NCBI GenBank assembly: GCA_021767985.1
Contig: JAASSH010000118.1
Location: 1 to 6,779, forward strand
Origin: Gammaproteobacteria bacterium
GTDB taxonomy: Bacteria; Pseudomonadota; Gammaproteobacteria; GCA-001735895
Reading direction: 5' to 3'
Length of the DNA: 6,779 nt
Under the pieces are notes generated by a model that was not told the DNA's origin, searched no databases, and saw only the letters and a program-made list of their open reading frames with translations. Positions 1-5,753 of the stretch are shown here, piece after piece; positions within the stretch are counted from its first letter, which is position 1, and each line of letters begins with the position of its first letter. The position numbers and the translations under genes were made by a program.

Positions 1-2
1 AA

Positions 3-1103
3 ATCGCGGCCGATCTGGGCGTCACCCGTATCAACGACAGTCAATACGTAATCTCGGTATTTTTTGCCGGTATGGGCCTGGGGCAGCTTTTCTTCGGACC
101 GCTGTCGGATTCCATCGGTCGTCGGCCCGCGATCCTGTCGGGCCTGTTGCTATTCATCCTGGGTTGCTTGTTATCGATTGTCGCGGCCGATTTTACGCAA
201 ATGCTGCTGGGTAGATTCCTGCAGGGATTGGGCGCCTCGGGCCCGCGCATCGTTTCCATCGCCCTGGTACGCGACAAGTACAAGGGGCGCGAGATGGCGC
301 GCGTGATGTCTTTTGTCATGACCGTGTTCATCCTGGTGCCGGTGTTTGCGCCGGCCGTGGGGCAGGCCATCCTGTTGCTGGCAGACTGGCATTATATCTT
401 CGCGATGTTCCTGTGCCTCGCGCTGGCGGTCGGACTGTGGTTCTGGCGGCGTCAGCCGGAGACACTGGCCAGGGGTGATCGCATCGCGTTTTCGTTTGCG
501 CAGCTGATTCTCGACGTCAGAGTTATTCTTCGTATTCGGGCCGCCCTGGGTTACACGCTGACGATGGGCTTCATCTTCGGCGCCTTTATCGGCTACCTCA
601 GCAGTTCGCAACAGATATTCCAGATTCAGTACCAGTTACAGCTACTCTTTCCGCTTTATTTCGGCATACTGGCGGTTGCGATCGGCTGCGCCTCGCTGGT
701 CAATGCGCGGCTGGTTATGCGTTTCGGTATGCGCCGGCTGTCGCGTATCGCCCTGCAGTCGATCTGCCTGTTGTCTTTTCCCTTTTTGTTGTGTGCATGG
801 TACTTCGATGGCCATCCGCATTTGAACCTGCTGATGCTTTACCTGCTGCCGCTGTTTTTCTGTTTCGGTATTCTGTTCGGTAATCTCAATGCAATGGCGA
901 TGGAACCGTTGGGACATATCGCCGGCCTGGGTTCGGCAGTGGTGGGGTCCTTATCGACACTGATATCGGTGGTTTTTGGCGTGATCGTGGCCGATGCCTA
1001 CAATTCAACGGTGCTGCCGCTGGTGCTCGGTTTCGCGCTACTGGGGTTAGCCGGACTGCTGGTGATGCGCTGGACCGAGGCGGAACTCGCTCCCGAAGAG
1101 TAG
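3..1103 (+). CDS. Bcr/CflA-family MFS drug efflux transporter (5'-truncated by window edge)
   Basis: An inner-membrane major facilitator superfamily protein, probably a proton-driven multidrug exporter of the Bcr/CflA type. The frame is open from base 3, giving 366 visible residues before the TAG at 1101-1103. Family members are about 400 residues, so roughly 30-40 N-terminal residues, including most of TM1, lie upstream. Visible residues 1-6 (IAADLG) fit the loop after TM1. Visible residues 32-42 read GPLSDSIGRRP, the MFS motif A between TM2 and TM3. RFLQGLGASG follows at 71-80, matching the R-x-x-Q-G motif of TM4. LVPVFAPAVG at 111-120 corresponds to the TM5 motif (P-x-x-A-P-x-x-G); the second glycine common in this family is replaced by Gln. 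The rest is alternating hydrophobic stretches with a cationic central loop (about 149-182). An ATG at 72 is in frame but lies in TM2, so it is not the start. The substrate cannot be deduced. The gene converges on thrC with a one-base gap. Confidence 0.9.
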   Translation: MAADLGVTRINDSQYVISVFFAGMGLGQLFFGPLSDSIGRRPAILSGLLLFILGCLLSIVAADFTQMLLGRFLQGLGASGPRIVSIALVRDKYKGREMARVMSFVMTVFILVPVFAPAVGQAILLLADWHYIFAMFLCLALAVGLWFWRRQPETLARGDRIAFSFAQLILDVRVILRIRAALGYTLTMGFIFGAFIGYLSSSQQIFQIQYQLQLLFPLYFGILAVAIGCASLVNARLVMRFGMRRLSRIALQSICLLSFPFLLCAWYFDGHPHLNLLMLYLLPLFFCFGILFGNLNAMAMEPLGHIAGLGSAVVGSLSTLISVVFGVIVADAYNSTVLPLVLGFALLGLAGLLVMRWTEAELAPEE

Positions 1104-1104
1104 T

Positions 1105-2580
1105 TCAGGTTTCGAGAAATTTAAGGATCTCGGCCTCGATATCCTGTTTTGCCACCACCGCGGGATGCGCGATCGGTTTTTCGAACAGGTCCGCGATCAT
1201 GGGTGGAACCTCGACGTGAGCGGACGCGGCGATCGATTCCAGCGCGCTGCGATCAGCCTGCCCACGATTGCCGTTGATCGCCTGGTCGATAACCGGTGCG
1301 AACTTGGTCCATTCAGCGGTCGAATAGATAATATTGACCCGGTCGGCAAACGCCGGCGCGCGGCACGATTTGAAACAGGTGGCGGTATGCGGGTCCATCA
1401 GATACCCAGCGTCGAACGCCTGTTTGATGTAATGCATGCTTTCCTGATCGGAACAAAAGTCCGCGGCGAAGATTTCTCTGATCCGGTCATGTTCTTCGGG
1501 TTCGAGTTGATACCAGCCATTGTCGTCGAGCTGCCGCATCAAATCGCGCGTACGTGCGGCACCGAACAGGTCAAACAGCACGCGCTCGACGTTGGATGAC
1601 TTGAGGATATCCATCGCCGGTGACGTGGTCGCGATCAATTCACGTTTGCTGAGGTCGTAGCGTCCGCTATCGATCCACTCCGTGAGCACGTTATTGGCGT
1701 TGGATGCGATCACGATCTTTGCAATCGGCAATCCGAGCCGCCGCGCGTAGTAGGCGCCGAGTGCGTTGCCGAAATTACCGCTGGGGATATGTAGCACGAT
1801 TTCGTCGCCGAGTTCGATTTCCTGCTGGCGCACCAGCGCAAGATAACAATGAAACTGGTACAGCATCTGGAAGATGATGCGTCCGAAATTGACCGAGTTG
1901 GCGGCCGACAGAGAGATATCGAGTTCGTCCAGGCGCTGCTTGAAAGTGGGCGAAGCCAGCAACGATTTTAGCGCCGATTGCGCGTCGTCGAAGTTTCCAT
2001 GAATGCCGATCACCTTGAGATTGGGCGCCGCCTCGGTGACCATTTGCAGACGCTGTACGTCGGAGGTTCCGCCAGCCGGATAAAGGCAGGCGACGCGAAT
2101 ATTGGGACGGTCGCGAAAGGTTTCCAGCGCCGCCGGACCGGTGTCGCCGCTGGTTGCCGTCAGGATCAGGTACTGCCGCTCAAGTTGCTGCGCCAGGTTC
2201 GATAAAATCAGGCCAAAAGGCTGCAGCGCCATGTCCTTGAACGCTCTGGTCGGGCCGTGGTAGAGCTCGCTGACGAACAGTTTGTCGTCGATTTTTACGA
2301 CCGGCACGGGGTTTTCGGGGTCGTCGAAACGTTCGTACAGGGCCAGAGCCGAGCGCAGAACCGAGGGCTCGATGTCGATGTTCAGGTGTTCGAGTAGCGC
2401 CAGTGACAGGGCCTGGTAAGAACTCTCGAGGTGCCGGCCCAGGAAATCGAGTGGCAGCGGGTCCAGGGACTGTGGGCTATAGATGCCTCCGAACGAGGCA
2501 ATGGGTGATACCAGCGCCCCTGAAAAGCTGATTTGGGCGTCGCGAGTGCCGTCGTTACCGCGGGTTTCGGTGAAGATCAT
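1105..2580 (-). CDS. thrC: Threonine synthase (PLP-dependent)
   Basis: Cytosolic enzyme converting O-phospho-L-homoserine and water to L-threonine and phosphate, the last step of threonine synthesis. It is complete at 491 residues, somewhat longer than the 428-residue E. coli enzyme and near the longer proteobacterial forms. The N-terminus MIFTETRGNDG and the following SPIASFGGIY (25-34) are the family signature, which fixes the start at 2580. GPTRAFKDMALQ at 109-120 holds the PLP-binding lysine (K115). SGDTG (144-148) and PSGNFGNALGA (266-276) are phosphate/cofactor-binding loops. SANSVNFGR-like residues at about 225-234, SPAMDIL (320-326), SSNVERVLF (328-336), DPHTAT (396-401) and STAEWTKFAP (420-429) are also typical. 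No Shine-Dalgarno is visible: the 15 bases before the ATG on the minus strand are C-rich. It stands apart from hom and thrB, unlike the E. coli thr operon, and has no room for a thrL-type attenuator. All expected catalytic motifs are present. Confidence 0.96.
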   Translation of the reverse strand: MIFTETRGNDGTRDAQISFSGALVSPIASFGGIYSPQSLDPLPLDFLGRHLESSYQALSLALLEHLNIDIEPSVLRSALALYERFDDPENPVPVVKIDDKLFVSELYHGPTRAFKDMALQPFGLILSNLAQQLERQYLILTATSGDTGPAALETFRDRPNIRVACLYPAGGTSDVQRLQMVTEAAPNLKVIGIHGNFDDAQSALKSLLASPTFKQRLDELDISLSAANSVNFGRIIFQMLYQFHCYLALVRQQEIELGDEIVLHIPSGNFGNALGAYYARRLGLPIAKIVIASNANNVLTEWIDSGRYDLSKRELIATTSPAMDILKSSNVERVLFDLFGAARTRDLMRQLDDNGWYQLEPEEHDRIREIFAADFCSDQESMHYIKQAFDAGYLMDPHTATCFKSCRAPAFADRVNIIYSTAEWTKFAPVIDQAINGNRGQADRSALESIAASAHVEVPPMIADLFEKPIAHPAVVAKQDIEAEILKFLET

Positions 2581-2618
2581 CGGGGAGGGGCGGCCGTGTA
2601 AAACCTGTAAAAACCGGA

Positions 2619-2646
2619 ATTATATCGGGCTAACCGGACCTAACAA
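2619..2646 (-). promoter_or_regulatory. Predicted sigma70 promoter of thrC
   Basis: Read on the minus strand, TTGTTA (2646-2641; four of six matches to TTGACA) is followed after 16 bases by TATAAT (2624-2619), a perfect -10 hexamer. Transcription would start near 2612, giving a leader of about 32 bases before the thrC ATG at 2580. That leader lacks an obvious Shine-Dalgarno and is too short for a peptide-based attenuator. This is a sequence-based prediction; the position relative to thrC is what makes it credible. Confidence 0.6.
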
Positions 2647-2650
2647 GCGG

Positions 2651-2674
2651 TTTTGCCGAAAAATCGCGGCAAAA
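2651..2674. repeat. Inverted repeat in the thrC/rlmN divergent region, possible operator
   Basis: A perfect 8-bp inverted repeat, TTTTGCCG (2651-2658) and CGGCAAAA (2667-2674), is separated by the 8-base spacer AAAAATCG. Its centre (about 2662) lies roughly 50 bp upstream of the predicted thrC transcription start and just behind the -35, a place where a dimeric regulator could act. It is also about 80 bp upstream of any rlmN start implied by the weak promoter at 2732. No run of T follows on either strand in a way expected of an intrinsic terminator, and no gene ends here. The symmetry is directly seen; the regulatory role is inferred. Confidence 0.4.
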
Positions 2675-2709
2675 GCGTGTAAATACTTCGCCAGTCGAAG
2701 CTTTTCACT

Positions 2710-2737
2710 TCTACTGTAACGGATTTATGCGTAAAAT
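2710..2737 (+). promoter_or_regulatory. Weak candidate promoter for the rlmN operon
   Basis: TAAAAT at 2732-2737 matches five of six bases of the -10 consensus. The best-spaced -35 (TCTACT, 2710-2715, 16-base spacer) matches only three of six. It would start transcription near 2744, downstream of the ATG at 2727 and upstream of the ATGs at 2778 and 2814, which agrees with the later rlmN start. The isolated TTGACC at 2745-2750 has no matching -10 at proper distance. The operon needs a promoter in this gap, but this one is only tentative. Confidence 0.25.
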
Positions 2738-2813
2738 TCGGCGATTGACCCGGCGGCCTTATCCTTGCCGGCTCATCATGTTTGGCTTAGCCAGAGTATC
2801 TGCAACCAATCCG

Positions 2814-3935
2814 ATGCCCGTGACCGAAAAGATTAATTTACTCGATTACAATCGAGCGGCGCTAGAAGCGTTTTTTGTCTCCAATGGAGAAAAGCCGTTT
2901 CGCGCCAGGCAGTTGATGCAGTGGGTGCACCAGCGCGGGGTGTCGGATTTTGCATTGATGACCGATATGTCCAAAAAGCTGCGGGAATTCCTGCAGCAGC
3001 ATTGCTGTATCGAGCGTCCACGCATCCTGGAACAACAGAAATCGGCCGACGGCACGCGTAAATGGCTGCTCGGCGTCGACGACAGCGATAACGCTATCGA
3101 GTGCGTGTTGATACCCGAGAAATCGCGTATGACCCTGTGCGTTTCCTCGCAATTGGGCTGTACCCTGAACTGCAGTTTCTGCTCGACCGCGAAACAGGGA
3201 TTCAATCGCAATCTGACCACCGCCGAAATAATTGCCCAATTGCATTTTGCCCACCATAGCCTGCTCGCGGAAGGCTACGAGCAGGGCGTAACCAATGTCG
3301 TGATGATGGGTATGGGTGAGCCTCTGCTCAACTTCGACGCGGTGATCGCCGCTGTCGATATGATGTGCGATGATTTCGGTTACGCGTTGAGCAAACGCCG
3401 CGTCACGATCAGCACCGCCGGTGTGGTACCGGCCATGCATAAGCTGGAACAGGTTACCGACGTTGCGCTCGCGGTGTCGCTGCATGCGCCCAACGATCGC
3501 TTGCGAAATCAGCTGGTGCCGATCAATCGCAAGTATCCGATCAAGGAATTGATGCAGGCCTGCCGCAGCTATATCGATGGCTACAAGAGTCGTAAAATCA
3601 CCTTCGAGTATGTCATGCTGGAAGGCATCAACGACAGCCTCGATGATGCACGCCAGCTGGTGAAACTGATTGGCGACATACCCTGCAAGCTGAATCTGAT
3701 TCCGTTCAATCCCTACCCGCACGCCATTTACCGTTGTTCGGAGCAGTCCGCGATCGATCGCTTCCGGGATTACACCGCGGGCAAGGGGATCGTAACGGTG
3801 ACGAGACGCGCCCGCGGCGACGATATTGATGCCGCCTGTGGCCAGCTGGTCGGCGCTTTCCAGGATCGCAGCCGACGCAGCAGCAAGTACCAGTTGAGCC
3901 TCAACCAGATCAAGGGGGTGAATCTTGCGCACTGA
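2814..3935 (+). CDS. rlmN: Dual-specificity 23S rRNA/tRNA adenine-C2 methyltransferase (radical SAM)
   Basis: RlmN makes 2-methyladenosine at A2503 of 23S rRNA and at A37 of a subset of tRNAs, using radical SAM chemistry and a methylated cysteine intermediate. From the ATG at 2814 the protein has 373 residues. C116, C120 and C123 (CTLNCSFC) bind the 4Fe-4S cluster; GMGEPLLN at 166-173 is the SAM-binding GEP motif. C109 and C342 (in DIDAACGQL) correspond to the two mechanistic cysteines of E. coli RlmN (C118 and C355), and E96 corresponds to E105. FNRNL, KRRVTISTAG and SLHAPND are also family hallmarks. In-frame ATGs at 2727 and 2778 would add 29 or 12 residues of basic, non-conserved sequence. 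I prefer 2814 because MPVTEKINLLDYN aligns with the short N-termini of homologues, though no clear Shine-Dalgarno precedes any of the three. It is the first gene of the rlmN-pilF-rodZ-hisS cluster; the ndk gene often found upstream in Pseudomonas is absent. Confidence 0.96.
   Translation: MPVTEKINLLDYNRAALEAFFVSNGEKPFRARQLMQWVHQRGVSDFALMTDMSKKLREFLQQHCCIERPRILEQQKSADGTRKWLLGVDDSDNAIECVLIPEKSRMTLCVSSQLGCTLNCSFCSTAKQGFNRNLTTAEIIAQLHFAHHSLLAEGYEQGVTNVVMMGMGEPLLNFDAVIAAVDMMCDDFGYALSKRRVTISTAGVVPAMHKLEQVTDVALAVSLHAPNDRLRNQLVPINRKYPIKELMQACRSYIDGYKSRKITFEYVMLEGINDSLDDARQLVKLIGDIPCKLNLIPFNPYPHAIYRCSEQSAIDRFRDYTAGKGIVTVTRRARGDDIDAACGQLVGAFQDRSRRSSKYQLSLNQIKGVNLAH
3912..3918 (+). promoter_or_regulatory. 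Shine-Dalgarno of the pilF/pilW gene, decides a TTG start
   Basis: AAGGGGG, one base different from the ideal AAGGAGG, ends six bases before the TTG at 3925. It lies inside the last codons of rlmN. No in-frame ATG or GTG exists near this point; the GTG at 3918-3920 is in another frame and overlaps the element itself. It therefore selects the TTG as start and suggests translational coupling to rlmN. Confidence 0.7.
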
Positions 3936-4674
3936 GAAAATTCTTGCTCTCCTGCTGCTGCTCGGGCTGCTGCAGGGCTGTGTAACCGTGGATCCGAAGA
4001 AGCCAACCGACGATGAAGCCGCCAGCAACGTTAATGTGGAACTGGGAATCGGGTATCTGCGGCAAAACAATTTCGAGCTGGCGAGTGAAAAACTGTTAAA
4101 GGCGCTGCAATACAATCCCGATAATGTCAAAGCCAACTATACCTACGCCATTCTGCAGGATCGCCTGGGACAGAAAGAACTTGCGGAACGTCACTACGAG
4201 ATCGCGGCCAGGCTTGATCCGAAGAATCCCGAGGCGGCGAATAATTATGGCGCGTTCCTGTGCCGCAATAACAGGGAACGGGAGTCGGAAAAGTACTTCC
4301 TGCGCGCACTCGATAACCCGCTCTATAAAACGCCCGAGTTTGCCTATACCAACGCGGCGATATGTTTGCTCAAGATAAACGAGCGAGAAGATGCCAGGGA
4401 GTACCTGGGCAAGGCGCTCACCGAAAAAAGCGATTTTGCACCCGCATTGCTGACCATGAGTGAATTGCTGTTCAGCGAGGGTGAGCACGAGCAGACAAAG
4501 CTTTACATCGATCGCTATCACCTGGCTGCGCCCGCCACTGCCAAAAGCCTATGGCTGGCAATCAAGAACACGCTCGAGCTGGATAGCGCAGGCGACGTTG
4601 CCGAACTTGCGCAGCGCCTGGAGTCGGAATTTCCCGACTCGCAAGAATACCAGGATTGGCTAAAGATCCAGTAG
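3925..4674 (+). CDS. pilW: Type IV pilus pilotin-like TPR lipoprotein PilF/PilW
   Basis: A 249-residue predicted outer-membrane lipoprotein. In the family (PilF of Pseudomonas, PilW of Neisseria) it helps the secretin PilQ to localise and multimerise, and so supports type IV pilus assembly. Residues 1-18 form a lipoprotein signal: basic/charged start (MRTEK), a leucine-rich core, and LLQGC with lipidation Cys at 19. Gln at -2 of the lipobox is less usual but tolerated. The residue after Cys is Val, not Asp, which favours outer-membrane sorting. About five TPR units follow (roughly 36-66, 68-101, 102-135, 138-171, 172-205), with clear canonical helices such as ELASEKLLKALQYNPDN and NYGAFLCRNNRERESEKYF. 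Translation starts at TTG behind a strong Shine-Dalgarno and overlaps rlmN by 11 bases; rodZ begins one base after the stop. Position between rlmN and rodZ is the conserved place of pilF in Pseudomonas-like genomes. No other pilus gene is in view, so the pilus role rests on homology and context. Confidence 0.9.
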   Translation: MRTEKILALLLLLGLLQGCVTVDPKKPTDDEAASNVNVELGIGYLRQNNFELASEKLLKALQYNPDNVKANYTYAILQDRLGQKELAERHYEIAARLDPKNPEAANNYGAFLCRNNRERESEKYFLRALDNPLYKTPEFAYTNAAICLLKINEREDAREYLGKALTEKSDFAPALLTMSELLFSEGEHEQTKLYIDRYHLAAPATAKSLWLAIKNTLELDSAGDVAELAQRLESEFPDSQEYQDWLKIQ

Positions 4675-4675
4675 T

Positions 4676-5344
4676 ATGTCAACGGTAGAGCAACAGTCGA
4701 ATACGGAAACCCGGCCGAGCGGTATCGGCCCAGGGGAGCGTCTGCAGGCAGCGCGGATTCAGCAGGGATTGTCGCTCGACGATGTTGCAGGACGTATGCA
4801 CCTGAGCCCCGGTATCCTTGAGGCTATCGAGGAAAATAACTTCGAAGAAATCACCGCCCCGATCTTTGTCAAAGGCTACTTGCGTGCCTATGCGCGAATC
4901 GTCGCGCTCGATGAAGACGAAATGATCCAGCAATACGTCGATTATTACTCGGAAGAGGATCCGCCGATATCCTCGACCAGTAACACGATACCCGAACTAT
5001 CGGTCGCCGATGTGCGCATAAAATGGACCACCTATCTCGTCGTCGTGGTGCTCGCGGTGTTACTGGCGGCCTGGTGGTGGAATAAAGGCCAGAATGAAGA
5101 GTCAGCCATTTCGCTGGACACGCAAACCCCGGGTCTGGAAGCAACCGAGACGGTTGAATCGGACGTGGTCAATGCCGAAATCGCAGCTGCTTCGGAGGTG
5201 CAGGCAGCAGGCGATGAAGCTATCGAGGCCGAGACGGAGCCAGCGGTTTCGGAGTCGCCTGCACAGGATGAAACGGTCGCTTCAGAGTCGGTTGAAGCCG
5301 AGACTGTCGCAAGTGAAGCGGTAGAACCCAATCAGGTCGAATAG
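4676..5344 (+). CDS. rodZ: RodZ cytoskeletal protein, N-terminal part ending at an in-frame TAG
   Basis: RodZ is a bitopic inner-membrane protein that connects MreB filaments to the elongation machinery and maintains rod shape. As read, the product is 222 residues: an N-terminal cytoplasmic HTH_25 (Cro-like) domain at about 18-85 (PGERLQAARIQQGLSLDDVA, then FVKGYLRAYARIVALDED), one TM helix at about 118-136 (TTYLVVVVLAVLLAAWWW) and an acidic Ala/Val/Glu/Ser-rich periplasmic linker. E. coli RodZ has 337 residues; this one stops before the C-terminal domain. The frame continues after the TAG (5342-5344) for 131 sense codons to a TAG at 5738-5740, so the uninterrupted gene would have 354 codons including the amber one. 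Cytoplasmic and membrane parts, which bind MreB, are intact, so partial function is plausible even if the TAG is real. The start is one base after the pilW stop, with only a weak purine-rich stretch (AAAGATC) before it, implying coupling. Confidence 0.9.
   Translation: MSTVEQQSNTETRPSGIGPGERLQAARIQQGLSLDDVAGRMHLSPGILEAIEENNFEEITAPIFVKGYLRAYARIVALDEDEMIQQYVDYYSEEDPPISSTSNTIPELSVADVRIKWTTYLVVVVLAVLLAAWWWNKGQNEESAISLDTQTPGLEATETVESDVVNAEIAAASEVQAAGDEAIEAETEPAVSESPAQDETVASESVEAETVASEAVEPNQVE
5270..5329 (+). repeat. Tandem 10-codon duplication in the RodZ linker
   Basis: Two adjacent 30-base units encode ETVASESVEA and ETVASEAVEP (eight of ten residues identical). The DNA differs mainly at third codon positions, so the duplication is old enough to have drifted. 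It lies in the low-complexity periplasmic linker just before the amber codon. Confidence 0.7.
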
Positions 5345-5389
5345 GAGCCCGTCGAATCGGAGCCCGTCGAAACGGAGCCCGTCGAAACT
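5330..5389 (+). repeat. 15-bp tandem repeat coding Glu-Pro-Val-Glu-Ser/Thr, carrying the rodZ TAG
   Basis: Three near-identical units, GAGCCCGTCGAATCG (5345-5359), GAGCCCGTCGAAACG (5360-5374) and GAGCCCGTCGAAACT (5375-5389), follow a degenerate unit at 5330-5344 (10 of 15 bases matching, including GTCGAAT). The last codon of each unit is TCG, ACG or ACT; in the degenerate unit it is TAG. The repeat is in phase with rodZ and encodes an acidic proline-containing spacer. Confidence 0.85.
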
Positions 5390-5740
5390 GTCGCGATGCA
5401 GCAGCCCGAGCCCGCCGCCGGCGCCGAGGCCACGAGCGAGGTGTTGGAACCGCTGCCGGGCAGCCGTGAACTGCCGAATCTGAATGCGCCCAGCGGTACG
5501 GATAAGCTGAACATTGTCGTCAACGCCGATACCTGGGCCGACATCAAGGACAGTTCCGGCTACCAGCTGGTCTACGACCTGTTGCGCGCGGACGAGGCGC
5601 TGGAGTTAACTGGCGCGGCGCCGTTCTCGGTTTTTCTCGGTAATGGTTTTGGCGTTGAAATCCTGTTCAATGATGAAGAGATTAATTTCTCCTCCAGAAT
5701 ACGTGACGACAATACCGCTCGCCTCAAAATAGGCGGCTAG
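5345..5740 (+). pseudogene. rodZ: C-terminal part of rodZ (linker plus DUF4115 domain), separated by TAG
   Basis: This is the continuation of the rodZ frame after the TAG at 5342-5344: 131 sense codons with no further stop or frameshift until TAG at 5738-5740. It starts with the EPVES/T repeats and a Pro/Ala-rich linker. A recognisable RodZ C-terminal periplasmic domain (DUF4115) follows from about codon 278 of the whole frame, with DTWADIKDSSGYQLVYDLLR, LELTGAAPFSVFLGN and GVEILF matching the family pattern. The first ATG inside it is at 5396, but it has no Shine-Dalgarno and the product would have no signal peptide or TM helix, so it could not reach the periplasm. It is therefore either a recently detached fragment, or part of a single 354-codon rodZ if the TAG is an error or is read through. 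The intact, conserved frame favours a very young event. Confidence 0.8.
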
Positions 5741-5743
5741 AAC

Positions 5744-5747
5744 GGAG
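5744..5747 (+). promoter_or_regulatory. Shine-Dalgarno of hisS, decides a GTG start
   Basis: GGAG (within AACGGAGTC) ends six bases before the GTG at 5754. Another GTG at 5752 is in a different frame that soon closes. The 5754 choice yields [16 protein letters not shown], which aligns with the start of E. coli HisRS (MAKNIQAIRGMNDYLP). Confidence 0.7.
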
Positions 5748-5753
5748 TCTGGT

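Noticed and set aside
1122..1144. A possible bidirectional terminator near the MFS/thrC junction (AGGAT ... ATCCT)
   Set aside because: The complementary arms are only about five bases, the loop is long, and no T-run follows on either strand.
1165..1599. A 144-codon plus-strand frame inside thrC
   Set aside because: It is antisense to conserved ThrC motifs, with no supporting start signal or family resemblance.
2483..2719. A 78-codon plus-strand frame running from inside thrC across the intergenic gap
   Set aside because: Its first part is antisense to the conserved thrC N-terminus, and it crosses the thrC promoter and the inverted repeat. There is no ribosome site or recognisable protein.
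2862..4136. A 424-codon open frame on the minus strand, antisense to rlmN and pilW
   Set aside because: It lies opposite two strongly identified genes and its translation resembles no family I recognise. Long antisense frames are common in GC-rich coding DNA with biased third positions.
5342..5344. TAG used as a sense codon throughout this genome
   Set aside because: The MFS gene, pilW and the end of the rodZ frame all terminate at TAG where family length predicts the end, so a general reassignment is not supported.
5396..5740. An independent small gene starting at ATG 5396
   Set aside because: It is in the same frame as rodZ and encodes the RodZ C-terminal domain without a signal sequence or Shine-Dalgarno. 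It is better treated as the distal part of rodZ.
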